A stretch of DNA of 64,000 nt from Actinernus sp. WN-2022 (lineage: Eukaryota > Cnidaria > Anthozoa > Actiniaria > Actinernidae), in NCBI GenBank assembly GCA_030867875.1, contig JAOWCC010001368.1, positions 6,262,965-6,326,964 on the forward strand, written 5' to 3'. Position 1 is the stretch's first letter, and every line of letters begins with the position of its first letter. The translations under genes were made by a program, and so were the position numbers. Shown here in pieces: positions 34,360 through 45,175 of the stretch. A model generated the notes under the pieces. That model had not been told where the DNA came from. It did no database searches and saw nothing but the letters and a program-made list of their open reading frames with translations.

Positions 34360-36268
34360 GTAGGTAGTATATTTGTAAGCATGATAAACCGTGTAATCAC
34401 ACTGGTAGTCTGACTAGGTCATCATTTAGCTAAAATAGTAAGCTGATATCATGTATTATTATATGGCAAGCCACTCTCAATGTCAAATCGAGTGTTTTGA
34501 TTGGCTGATGCTCGGTCGGGATTTTGCCGTACGGACCGTTACCATGATAACGGTCACAATTCGTGTATTTTGGTCTAAGCTCAGGAAATCGAAAACTAAA
34601 ATCGAGCCGGGTAAAATAGAGATAACTAGGCACTTAGTGACGTAGCTTAAGAGCACAGACATCGTAATACAGTTTTTAAAAGAGAGAAAGCAGGACCATA
34701 AAAAATATGACCGGCCCACATGTGAGTGTGAATGTAATTACAAAGCTTAAATTAATTACCTCCAAAACGAACATACTTGGTTGGCAAAAATTATCGGCAT
34801 TGATGTATGTGGAAAGTCAACCAGAAAAGGACAGAAAAGAACTAGTTGGAATACAATTCCATCCAAAGGTCTATGCTACAGAGACAAGATAGATGTCCTG
34901 CCAGGTTCTACAAAGTTTCAGAAGTCACCGTCTAGCCACACCGCGGCAAAACGGTATGTTCCGCTGGCCAAAAGAACGAAGGCTCTGCTATCAAATACAA
35001 ATTACCGAGGGTTTCAACTTTTTTAGTAAATAATTTTATAACTTAGTAAACTCACAATGAATTACAAATTAAGAAAACTTCAACCTGTTAAAGTCTTAGG
35101 CTTAGCTTTTAAGTAGTTTTCTTAGTTTTTGACAAAACAGTTCACAAATGAATACTTTTAAGCAGAAACGTTAAAATCACGGCATGTGCCTGTTGTTTCA
35201 TTTCAGTTTTCGCGGGAAACTGGGGGCGGCCGCGCGCGGACAAGAAATAGCAAATACGCATGCGCGTGACGTTTTGCCGCGGTGTGCCGTCTAGCAGAGT
35301 TCAATATACGGAAGAACCATTTTCCCGGCGAGTTTCAAACAGCGACATCACATGAATTCTCCACTCGGTAGAAACGAAATTAGAACATGGCTTAGTAAAT
35401 AAATGTATCAGGTAATGCAGGAATTAAACACCCCAGCAGCAAAATAACTGAACAATGCGACTCAATAAAGATAAACTGACCTGCTATATAACGCTGATCC
35501 TGAAAGCTGCTTCGAGTGTCGAGCGGGCCTCGATCCGTGCAGTCCAGTGGAAGTTATAAAACTACAAGACAAACAAGTCTGCCAGCGACTATCACCAGAG
35601 CCAGAAGTCACAGACTGTCCATATATTCAACAAGCAACAAGTATATTCCTCTGTAGCCGGCTTTCTTTCTTCAATTATCAATTTTAAGAAATTTGTCTTG
35701 AATGTCAGTCAGCACCGGTCCAGCTTACAAATTACAATCCCTCACTATAAACCAGGGAAGTTCTGATTCCACAGCTAACCAATTTTGCCGATCAGGAGCA
35801 ATTATCAGGGATTGTCAGTTCCAGATTTTCCATGTCCCAGTCAAAGTTGTCCAGGATACAAACAAACAGCATAGAACTGTCATCGCCGAAGTGATCCGAG
35901 AAAGATCTTGCATTTTTTCGTCGACCACATGGCACTTGAGCGAAAGGTTTGTTTTTCGAGTTGATTTTATAGTGGAAAATATGTTCTTTTCTGATCGCTT
36001 TTTCTACGAATTCCACCTTTCATGCACTTTGGATTAGCAACGTTTTCTAATCCTGAATTGATTTTGACATCTGACATTGTATTTCCATTCATCCTTTCTT
36101 TTGATTTACGAAGAGCTGTCAAATAGATCCCGGAATAAATTCTGAACGGCTTCCGCACTTTGGTATGTTAATTTATGCAAATTAGGTATCTCACGTTGTG
36201 TTATGGGGCGCGAGTCACGCGAGTCACTTATTTTCTCATTCATTATTTATCACAAGTGCCATATAATA
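34360..36268. other. Intron; no exon identified
   Basis: 34480-34580 has the GAGTGTTTTGATTGGCTGA type of sequence common to dispersed repeats. Open frames at 34707-35026 and 35702-36037 show no domains. 35026-35288 is described separately. Nothing else is recognisable. Confidence 0.45.
35026..35288 (-). repeat. 265-bp dispersed repeat, inverted copy of 22861-23132
   Basis: Reverse-complement match to 22861-23132 across its length (TTAGTAAATAATTTTATAAC to GTTTTGCCGCGGTGTG), with scattered substitutions only. Both copies lie in Eph introns in opposite orientation, about 12 kb apart. Confidence 0.85.
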
Positions 36269-36420
36269 AACTACTTATTAACCTCGCCCACTTGGTCTTT
36301 ACGGGAAAATATCAGACCTCGGTCTTTTATGTACGAACCTCACTATCACTCAGTCCGTACTGTCAAGACCTCGGTCTGATATTTTCCCGTAAAGACCTCG
36401 CTCTAGGTTAATAAGAAGTT
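36269..36420. repeat. Hairpin MITE, about 150 bp
   Basis: AACTACTTATTAACC, GGTCTTTACGGGAAAATATC and AGACCTCGGTCTT on the left are mirrored by AAGACCTCGGTCTGATATTT, TCCCGTAAAGACC and GGTTAATAAGAAGTT on the right, with a loop of about 28 bases. Confidence 0.9.
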
Positions 36421-36599
36421 AATATCATTTCAATGTCCTGTACTCCTCAAAAACATTGAATTTTAACGAGACCTGAAACAACCATAGGGGCTGAAGATAA
36501 ATGACTCAGCTAAACCACAGATCGAATTGGAATTTATCGTGTTGGGTTTTGTGGAGGAAAGAACACTGGAGAAAAACCTCGGAGCAAGGGAGATATCAC

Positions 36600-36962
36600 G
36601 TTCAGGCATACAGCGGTCAAACGTCTGCGCATGCGTCAAAAAGTCTTGCAACAACAACATATTCCAAAACAAATTCAAAGCGAGCCGGCGGCCGTCACAC
36701 ACCCGTTCACACACCCGTTTTCAAACCTTGAGAACTTTTTTGGTAAAGTACGAAGAATTTTGGTAAACTCACAGTTTGAAGTTTGTTCAATTTCCCGTCG
36801 ACTGTGAAAATAAAAAGCTTAACTTTCACGTATTTTTCTTAACTTTTGGGGGTAGAAGTTCACTGTAATATGTAAAGGTAAATTTTGAGCGGGAAATTCG
36901 TGCGGCCGCCCACCAGACTGACCATAATACGCACGCGCAGACATTTGACCGCTGTGTGCGAA
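36600..36962. mobile_element. Foldback element, GGTCAAA(T/C)GTCTGCGC arms
   Basis: CAGCGGTCAAACGTCTGCGC near 36610 is mirrored by GCGCAGACATTTGACCGCTG near 36937. GGCGGCCG motifs and AACTTTTTTGG/CTTTTGGGGG segments also face each other. It resembles in style the GGCGGCCGC-containing 265-bp repeat at 22.9 and 35.0 kb. No coding sequence. Confidence 0.65.
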
Positions 36963-37005
36963 CCAGGCCACAGTGGTGAGATCGCTGACCACTTGCACCA
37001 CCCCG

Positions 37006-37352
37006 GCTCCCCTAAAACCTCCGGCGGGGGTACTCCCTTATATGGCCTATACGGGTATGTGCCGCGGGATAGGGTATGTTTTTGAGCTGCCGAGGTCTGG
37101 GATAGGGTATCCTTTTTACGGTTTTGGTCTGGGAAAGGGTATGGATTTTGATATACTTGTCGTTGGCGCCATGCTTGGCGCTCTATCGGCCACGCTACAG
37201 CTTAAATACCATGCATATTAAAACAAAACACCGGCCTTCGTAGTGTAATTTTAATTTAAACGGCATTTTTAGGTCTGGGATAGGGTCAGGGTTTTGAGGT
37301 CTCCGCGGCACATCCCTACCCTTCTGAGTATCCCCCCCCTCCCCACCCGGGC
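37006..37352 (+). mobile_element. Poly-G inverted-repeat element, copy 3
   Basis: The left end CCGGCGGGGGTACTCCCTTA is answered at the right by GAGTATCCCCCCCCTCCCC and CCCGGG. The interior has repeated GGGATAGGGTATG and GGTCAGGGTTTTGAGG and the phrase GGGTATGTGCCG shared with the 17.1-kb copy. Homopolymer runs are shorter and more interrupted than in the other copies, suggesting greater age. Confidence 0.65.
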
Positions 37353-37369
37353 TAATAGCAGCCGCTAAG

Positions 37370-38265
37370 AACAAAAATTGAACAAAAATTCCCACATATT
37401 AGCTAGCTATGCCCAGAAACGCTGTAAACAGAAATAAATTTATTGTGTATTTTAAAGGTTACCTATTGAAATATTCAAAAGAGTGGTGAATTTCGTATAT
37501 TAAATCTGACTAACTGTTGTGGTGACTACGAAAAACACATCGACTTCTCGCTACGGTACAATAAAAACAAAAGGTAACCCAAGCTCTGTAAGTGGCAATA
37601 TTTACTAACATTTGTATGGGATTTTTGTTAGAACTAATATTGAATAAAAAGCGACAATACTTACAGGATGTTTCTATTTGTCCATGGGCTGTGTGTGGTT
37701 GCAATTTCAGCGTTTTTCGATGAGTTTTGACCTCAGCAGTTCTGTACTGTATATGATGAGCTCCTGACTATATGCAGTCTACAAAACTGCCGAGGTCAAA
37801 ACTCGCCGAAAAACACAGAAATCGCAATCACACAGCCCATGGACAAATAGACACATCCTGTAAGTATTGTCGTTTTTTTTCAATATTAGTTTTGAAAATC
37901 CAAGACTAAAAAAATCTCATACAAATGTTAGCTATTTATCAGTTATCAGTTAAATTTTGCTGTTATCAGTTAAGTTATATAAAAAGACTACCCTAACCTG
38001 ATTTGACTATTATCAACTGGATCAAATCTGTCGAAAACCATCCGAAAAGCCAATAATAGCATGTGACGTTACGTCATTTTAATAAAAAAATAATGGTAAC
38101 AGCTATCTCACAAATATCAGCTAACAGCTAAAAAAAGGTAAAATTCTCAGTTAACAGTAATATTTTTGGCCATTTCTCAGTTATCAGTTAACCCCATTCA
38201 GCCCCTCTTAGTAAATATTGCATTGTCAATTACAGAGCTTGGGTTACCTGTGATGAAACCAATAC
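37370..38265. mobile_element. Foldback element, copy 1, with internal insertion
   Basis: The left arm (37370-37745) reads ATTCCCACATATTAGCTA, GGTAACCCAAGCTCTGTAAG, ACAGGATGTTTCTATTTGTC and GACCTCAGCAG. It is mirrored by the right arm from 37785 (CTGCCGAGGTCAAAACTCG, CCCATGGACAAATAG, ATCCTGTAAGTATTGTCG) and ends near AGAGCTTGGGTTACC (38235-38250). The right arm contains a nonhomologous stretch (37930-38210) rich in TATCAGTTA motifs, probably a second insertion. A copy of the left arm lies at 52044-52425. Confidence 0.75.
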
Positions 38266-38403
38266 GACAGTCTCGTTCTAGTCCTTTTGATCATTTTTAT
38301 CAAATAATTTTCCTAATTAACTTCATGTTGGCTCAGTGTGACCCTCTTTAAATATTATCACATCAGCATTGTAAGCTGTGTAGTAACTTCAATACCGTGT
38401 TTA

Positions 38404-39922
38404 AAAAAAGTGGTTATTGCATGGAAAGTTGTGTAATACGGCTCTTTTATTTTTACGAGTCAGGTTTGTTTTTTCGATCCTGAAAGGCCCATAATTGATT
38501 ATTAAAATTCCCAGCCGTATTATCACAACTTTTCGTGTAAAAAATGTTTTACTATACGACAGTTCATATCAAAATCATTGCACACAGAAGAGGACATTTG
38601 CTATTGGTCATCGCTTTGAAGTAAATATGATTTTGTTTGAGAGAGATAACAACTTTAGTCGCATTACAAGTTTATAATATGGCTTACCTGTTGATACCAG
38701 AACTATACGAAAGAGAATTCTCTGCTTTCGTTTTGACCGCTCCAAAATCTCTCCTACTGCAGCTCCCGCCATTACAAAGGTCGCACAAGAAAAAAATTGC
38801 ACGAAATGGAACTTTAACAGCGATTTGTTGCACTCTAAACTCGAGAAACCTCGATGTTCTATCCATCAAACCACTGGAAATTTATTCTCCTATCTGAATT
38901 CAGCGGTAGAGAGTCAGTTCAGACATGCATATTCAAGCTAAACCCAGTTTCTTCTGCTTGGCCGTCCATAAACGAGTAACGCCTTGTAAACATTCACTTC
39001 AGTCGAACTCTTAATATAATCACCCAAACCGTTATCAGTTGTAGATTAGATGTTATTTAACTTTGATTTGAAGGTAGAACTTTTTCATAAATCATTTTAT
39101 TTGTTTTAGAAGGCAAAATAGCTCCCAAAACCATGTATTTTCGAGTGATTTGACTGGGCCGATACTGGAAGTGAGTCACCGGATATCGATATGTAGGCTT
39201 TTGTACGCAATGACTTTGATATGACACGAAAACAAAAACTTATAGTTGCTTAATACCTTACTATTTGAAGAAACTATCTTGAGAGCAGAAACCCCTTTGG
39301 TTGGAGCCAAATGTCGTATGTTCCAAAAATAGTATAAACATGTACTTTACTTATAAGTTCGTGCGAAAGTTTGTGCGATGCATGTTGCTGTGTTGAGAAG
39401 ATGACGTCACGTCCGCTGGAAATTAGCCCTGTCATGGCTCTGTCACGGAACGGATTCGAGTAATGGCGGACATAAAAACTCAAGATTCGGACACCAAAAA
39501 TAAGACTTCCCGTCGTCATATCAAAAAACGGTCTGGTTAGGAAAACTATAGCAACTTTACTTTACCAATACGCAAAAATATCCCTATCAAAATGTGATCG
39601 TAGTAGCACTTTAATATTTTGTAAACGCGCGAGCCAATCGAAATGGGGCTGTTTGAGTAATAACCAATCAGTTTTTAGTGCGTGAAAAAACTTTTTCAGA
39701 GCCGCCCCGGCCCCGATTTTAAGTAAGTTAAGGTAAGCAAGAGTAAGGTAAGGAATTTTTTTTTTTTGTGTTAGCTGTCGTATAATAAACACGAAAAGTT
39801 GTGTAATACGGCTGGGAATTGTTACTCCTCAATTTTATTTTTTCCCGCATTTCAGGCTCGAAAAAATCAAACTGACTCTAAAAAATACCCAGCCGCATTA
39901 CACAACTTTCCGTGCAATAACC
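38404..39922 (+). mobile_element. 1.5-kb TIR element ending 41 bp before an Eph exon
   Basis: Outer terminal repeats GTGGTTATTGCATGGAAAG then TTGTGTAATACGGCT (38404-38437) match the reverse complement at 39888-39922. A second inner pair (CCAGCCGTATTATCACAAC at 38511 and GTGTAATACGGCTGG near 39793) faces the same way, giving nested terminal repeats. No transposase was recognised. Internal open frames are under 90 codons and lack domains. The right end lies 41 bp from the acceptor AG-exon boundary at 39964. Confidence 0.7.
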
Positions 39923-39963
39923 TCTTTGTATCAAGAAAATCTAAAGCATTTATATATTCACAG

Positions 39964-40302
39964 AATTACCCGATGGACCACCACTTGCTAATGCCATAGC
40001 ATGGAACACGTCCACGATAATCCTTAACTGGATCCCTCCAGGAGCAAGTAACTACAACATTACCTTTACAATAGACTGCTTTAAATGCACAGATCCAGAG
40101 GACAAGAAATGTGTTGTGCAGTGCAGTAATGAAGTAACATTCTCACCTGGGAAGAGCAACCTTAAAGTAACCAATGCGTCAGTATCTGGACTTGTTCCTG
40201 GGACCAGTTACATGTTCAAGGTTTACTCTATTATTAATCTCAATGCCGCAGCAGATGTAGAAAAGTGGAAACATGCCAAAGCCTTTGCTACAACGAAAAA
40301 AG
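39964..40302 (+). CDS. EPH: Eph receptor, first fibronectin type III domain
   Basis: A 339-bp exon lies between TATATATTCACAG|AATTACCC and AAAAAAG|GTTGGA, phase 1 at both ends, so it is one symmetrical domain-sized exon of 113 codons. It begins LPDGPPLANAIAWNTSTII, then LNWIPPGASNYNITFTI (the FN3 core Trp and B/C strands). The Eph-specific cysteine pairs follow (DCFKC, CVVQCSNEVTFSPG), then LVPGTSYMFKVYSI (the F-strand Tyr motif). The extra cysteines in the C-C' region distinguish Eph FN3-1 from generic FN3 domains. A second FN3, transmembrane helix, kinase and SAM domain would follow but were not found in the window. Confidence 0.92.
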
Positions 40303-40574
40303 GTTGGATAGCACGCTTGTTTATGTCGCAATATATGTGAGGCGGTACTGGGTCCAGGTTTGAACCTAATTTCGATTTGCGTGTCCTGGTTTGTCGTAAA
40401 ATTATATATGTCGAATTCTGGGTTATAGACGATTCAGAATAATCAAACAGGGGGAGAATCCGGGTTCGTTTTCACAATATCTTGCAAATCCGGGTTTTGG
40501 AGCTATTTTGTCTCTGAAAACCGGATCGGTTCTGGACCCCATAGCCGCATATACCCACCCCGTATCATGTACTG

Positions 40575-41097
40575 TACAAGACTCCAGTAGTGTTCACTGT
40601 AGAGGTAGGTACATGAACAATGTACTGTACATTATACTAGTAAAATTATTATCATCTGTCACAAGACTCCAGTAGTGTTCACTGTAGAGGTAGGTACATG
40701 TACAATATACTGTACATTATACTAGTAAGATTATTATCACCTGTCACAAGACTCCAGTAGTGTTCCCTGTAGAGGTAGGTACATGTACAATGTACTGTAC
40801 ATTATACTAGTAATATTATCACCTGTCACAAGACTCAAGTAGTGTTCCCTGTAGAGGTAGGTACATGTACACTGTACTGTACATTATACTAGTAAGATTA
40901 TTATCACCTGTCACAAGACTCCAGTAGTGTTCACTGTAGAGGTAGGTACATGTACAATGTATTGTACATTATACTAGTAAGATTATTATCACCTGTCACA
41001 AGACTCCAGTAGTGTTCCCTGTAGAGGTAGGTACATGTACAATATACTGTACATTATACTAGTAAGATTATTATCACCTGTCACAAGACTCAAGTAG
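40575..41097 (+). repeat. 85-bp exon-derived satellite, left block (about 6 units)
   Basis: Units run AAGATTATTATCACCTGTCA, CAAGACTCCAGTAGTGTTC(A/C)CTGTAGAG, GTAGGTACATGTACAATG and TACTGTACATTATACTAGT. The first about 55 bp match the 3' end of the Eph exon at 34207-34359 together with its GTAGGT donor. The array is cut at AGTAG (41093-41097) by the BEL/Pao element and resumes at 51012. Confidence 0.95.
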
Positions 41098-41499
41098 TGT
41101 TCCGCTACCTCGGCCGATACTCGTGGCTCCGATAGGGCAGTATAACCAAAATGAACCCGTCGATACTCTAACAGATTTATTTATGTTGGGAAAAACGGAA
41201 GGAACTTATTAAGCTGTACACGATGCAAACTCTGATTCGAACTAAAACTACTCAAATTACAATGATGACCTTAGAACCACGAAAACACTAATCTAATAAT
41301 ATTGTCTAATCAAAACTGGTTATAAAGATTGCGGTCATCTAGAAAGCTATCAATAAGCTCTAACAATTCAAATCGAAATAGCGTGAATACTTTTAACATG
41401 AAGTCATGTAATGACAATGAGTCTTTGAGCAGCACGTACATGTATGAGTGTGCTTTTATCAATATGCCGTGATTAAACAACTAATAGCGTGACGGCACA
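41098..41499 (-). repeat. 3' LTR of BEL/Pao element
   Basis: 402 bp, matching the other LTR from TGTTCCGCTACC to GACGGCACA on the plus strand. Immediately upstream on the element strand is the purine-rich AGGCGAGGAG, a plausible polypurine tract for plus-strand priming. Confidence 0.93.
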
Positions 41500-41564
41500 C
41501 TCCTCGCCTGGTATTCGTAGGATACCACTACAAGCGTCTCTGTAAGTGTCTCTATTGAGTGTCT

Positions 41565-42785
41565 CTAAGAGTCAGCTGGCAGTAGCAGGATTACCTCTGT
41601 TACTGGTCGTTTGAAGTGCTTGTTGTTTCCAGTCACCAGGTTCACTTGGCGAACTTTGTTGTCTCGACCAGGATATGACTTACTGACCCTCGCAATGGGC
41701 CAGTTGTTCCTGGGCGTCTCCTTACAGCGAAGCAGGACCAGGTCGCCCTCTCGTAGGTTGCGCGTACTTTGTTGACATTTCCTGCGTGGCTGCAGAGTCG
41801 GTTTGTACTCTTTGCGCCAGCGCGACCAGAAGACGTTGGCGAGGTACTGGACCCTTCTCCACTGCTTACTGCACAGATCTGATGGGCTGAAGTCGCCAGC
41901 TGCTGCTTTCAGTTGCTGTGGCTTCTGCGTCAGAAGTGTAGCTGGCGTCAGTATCTCTGGCGCCTCTGGGTCGTTGGAGACCGGTACTAGCGGTCTAGCG
42001 TTCACGATGGCTGCGACCTCTGCCATTAAGGTAGTTAAGACCTCGTGCGTAAGGTGTTTGGGAGGGATGTCAGATAGTACTGCCTCTAGAATGCCTCTGG
42101 TGACTCCTATCATGCGCTCCCACGCTCCGCCCGCATGCGATGCGTGAGGTGGATTTAAAACCCACTCGTAGCCTTCCTTCAGCAGGTATCGTTGCACATT
42201 ACTGACATCTGATGGCTTCAGGACTCCCTGGAGCTCGTTGCGCGCGCCTATGAAGTTGGAACCGCAATCTGAACGTAGCTGGATTACTGGTCCCCGCAGC
42301 GCAAGGAATCGTCGTAGAGCGTTGATGAAGGACGAGGTGTCCATTAATTCAATGACCTCGATGTGAATAGCTCGTGTTGTCATGCAAGTGAAGAGAACAG
42401 GCCACCTCTTGCCATGAGCGAGCCCTCCTCTGGTGCGCCTGGTGCAAACTTGCCATGGGCCGAACACGTCTAAGCCCACGTAGCTAAATGGTGGTGCTGG
42501 CGTCAGACGTTCTGCAGGAAGATCAGCCATTTTCTGCATCTGGCGCTGGCCTCTCAGCTTTCTACACTTGACGCATTTGTCGATGATGTTGTTTATTAGT
42601 CTCTTGCCTCCTATGATCCAGAACCCGCTGCTTCGAATGAGCCCATGGGTGAAGACTCTCCCCTGATGCTGGACCTTGGCGTGGTAGTGCCTCACTATGA
42701 GAGTGGTCACGTGGTGTGAGCTGGGCAGGATGAGCGGGTGGCGCTCATGGTCGCTAATATATTCTTCTCTTAGCCGGCAACCCAC
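41565..42785 (-). pseudogene. BEL/Pao integrase and DUF5641-like tail
   Basis: 406 codons, the longest intact domain of the element. It has a zinc-binding H2C2 region (HHVTTLIVRHYH, CVKCRKL with C71 and C74) and a DDE core (LDVFGP with D106, RSDCGSNFIG with D173, GGAWERMIG with E223). The C-terminal DUF5641-like domain reads FWSRWRKEYKPTLQPRRK, LREGDLVLLR and WPIARV, ending PADS. The frame opens on GTG within the preceding linker, so it is a polyprotein segment, not an independent gene. Catalytic residues are intact, so it could in principle have been functional when the insertion occurred. Confidence 0.9.
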
Positions 42786-43345
42786 TCGAAGTTATCGATA
42801 ATGGGACACAGTTTCGCCAAGAGACTTGTTCTTGGAAGCTTTCCTGAATGCTGAATATTCTCGATCTCACTTCCAAAGACATCACGTTGAACGATCTTGA
42901 TGATTACCGTCTTTGCTTGCTCAAGTACTGGAGGACTGGGAGAAGCGTCTTTCAGCGGCTGAGACTTGCGTGATCGAGTTACGGTGATCAGCTTTGCGAT
43001 TGCTACCTGCAAATTTGACCATTGTGAGAACTTTGAGAAGCGCTCTGACCTAAGGTGTGTATTAGCTTCTACCTGAGTGGCTAGTACTTGTACATCGTGC
43101 TGGCGAACTTCGGGGTCTTCTGGTAGGAGCTCTGCGGCGGCGCTTTCCTCCTGACTGTAGGTGGCTTCGTCCTTGTTGTAGAGAAACCTCGGTCCTGTAT
43201 GCCATACGCTCTCGCTTAGGTTGCTTGCTTCTACAGATCGAGTTGCTAAATCTGCAGGATTAAGGTGGGTGGGAACGTAATGCCATTGGGCTGGAGCTGA
43301 GGACCTGCGGATTCGTTCCACGCGGTTGCTAACATAGACATAAAA
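42770..43345 (-). pseudogene. BEL/Pao pol: RNase H to integrase linker
   Basis: Continues from the RNase H frame with FYVYVSNRVERIRRSSAP, then YVPTHLNPADLATRSVEAS, the usual end of BEL RNase H, and a linker of about 130 residues ending DNFEWVAG. A one-base frame change at about 42775-42785 precedes the integrase frame. Confidence 0.8.
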
Positions 43346-43940
43346 ACGGCGCGCGAGTCGTTGGTGATGTATCCGAGCACTACTTTGCTATCGGAATGGT
43401 ACGTTACTGACTCTGGCTTCACCTCGAGTTCGTCGGTGATCAACTCGGTTATCTCGACTCCTAGGACGGCTGCGCAAAGCTCCAGACGAGGTATGGTTGT
43501 AGCATGAGCTGGCGTGAGCTTCGCCTTACCAAGCACCAAGGCTACCTGGACTTCTCCGTTAGGTTGGATCATCCTCAGATATGAGACGGCTGCAATGGCC
43601 TTTTCTGAGGCGTCACAGAAGGTGTGGAGTTCGACGCGGGACGCGGTCTTGAGCGAACTGTTGCTGTATGAGCGGGGAACTTTAAGGCTCTCTAGTGATC
43701 GGAGAGAATAGCACCAATCGTCCCATGCTGGCTTGTACTCTAGTGGGAGTGGAGCATCCCACTCGTCTGACTGCGAAGCGTTGAGGTATGTAGTCATTGA
43801 TCTTAGGAGCTGCTTTCCCTTGATAATGACTGGCGCTGCAAGACCTAGCGGGTCGTAGAGGCTGTTGGTTAAGGACAAGACTCCTCGCCGTGAGAACGGT
43901 TTCCCTTCTAACGAGACCTTAAATGTGAATTCATCGGATT
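43246..43940 (-). pseudogene. BEL/Pao pol: post-RT region and RNase H
   Basis: Begins WDLESDEFTFKV, which in BEL pol lies after the RT palm, then LSLTNSLYDPLGLAAPVIIK (Pao/A17-like region). The RNase H residues are FCDASEKAIAAVSY (Asp), TIPRLELCAAVLG (Glu) and YHSDSKVVLGYI (Asp). The whole RT fingers/palm, including the catalytic Asp pair, is missing between this segment and the protease. A frameshift near 43340 moves the frame into the next segment. Confidence 0.85.
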
Positions 43941-44660
43941 CTAAGTCCCAGTATACGGTCCCAGACCGTCATCGAAGGTGTAGCTGTTGGAAGCAGGTGT
44001 GTCCAACTCGTCAGTGCTGAAGGTGTCTAGAGCAGTGTGATTGACATTAAAACGATTGGGACATGGTACTAACAGCGATGGTCTGCCGTTGTGCAGTACT
44101 TGGGTCTTGCATGAGGACACGCGTTCTGGTTTGTGGCTGCCGTCAAGACACGTGTTTCCAAGTACTACCCAACCTAGGTCGAGCCGTTGACCCCAGGGTG
44201 CATCTCTAGGCCCATTGCGTGACTCGTGGACCTTGTGGAGTGGAGGAATGTCTCGTCCGATTAGTACTAGAATTTCCGCGCGCTCGTCAAGCTCTGAAAT
44301 CTCGTCTGCGATTGACTGCAGATGTGAGTGCGCTCGCGCGACGCGTGGCGTCGGGATTTCCTCTCGGTTGTTTGGTATATCATCGCATTCGGTGAGCATG
44401 GGGAGGCGATGTTTCACGTGTAAGTGGAGTGATTCTATAATTAGCCCTTGCGCGCGCCTACCGGCCGTTTCTTTTACCCCCGAACATGTCTTTAGGGTGT
44501 AGGTGGTGGCTTGGCTTTTTATGTTCAACTTCCCAAAGAGCTCGGACTTAGCGAGGGAGTAGTTGCTCTAGTCGTCGATAAGGACATAGGCCTTGACCTT
44601 ATTGTCGGGTGATCCATCGACGTAGATGTTGGCCAAGCAGATCTTGGAGCAGGATTTCCC
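43941..44660 (-). pseudogene. BEL/Pao aspartic protease (DUF1758-like), stop in active site
   Basis: The frame before 44528 reads AYVLIDD*SNYSLAKSELFG on the minus strand. The DDxSN-type active-site motif is interrupted by TAG where a CAG (Gln) is typical. The open part continues with TLKTCSGVKETAGRRAQGL, then VLIGRDIPPLHKV, GLVVLGNTC-like WVVLGNTCLDGS, to NSYTFDDGLGPYTGT. It stops there at the junction of the RT deletion. Confidence 0.8.
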
Positions 44661-45010
44661 GGTTCCGCTTGCGCCGCACACCTTGGTGCATCTGGCTGTG
44701 ATTGTGCCGGGTTCCGTCCGCTCCGTCCTTTCCGTTCCACGCTCGGTCTCGCTACCGGTATATCTTTTCTCTCCTCGTGGAGAGCTGTTACGTGCCTGTC
44801 GCTATGACACTCCGCGCACTCAACGGTGATGGTGCAGTCTCTAGCGAAATGCGCGCAAGAGGCGAGGCAGTGAAAGCAAACGCGATGCTGAGCAAGCAAG
44901 TTTATTCGTTCTCGGTATGGTTTTGCTTTGAAAATGAGGCATTTTCTCAACGGGTGGGGCTTTTCATGTATGAAGCACCAGTTTTTAGGGTCATTGCCTT
45001 CGCCGGGCAT
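44525..45010 (-). pseudogene. BEL/Pao zinc-knuckle segment
   Basis: 161 codons with a cysteine/histidine array: CFIHEKPHPLRKCLIF, then CFHCLASCAHFARDC and CAECHSDRHVTALH. This is the nucleic-acid-binding end of BEL gag. The C-terminal half (after HEERKD) becomes a Ser/Thr/Pro-rich out-of-frame peptide, showing a frame change around 44700. Confidence 0.85.
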
Positions 45011-45175
45011 TTTCGTATCATCACTCTCATCCTTCGGTGATATGATTTCGGTTTTTGCTACCGAAATATCGTCTTTGCACCCAGATTTTGGTGGCCTAAA
45101 TGAGTAGGCTCCGTGGCTATTACTTGCGGGGATTTCAGTGATCAGATACGGGTCATTTCTTTCCTTAGCAGTCTC

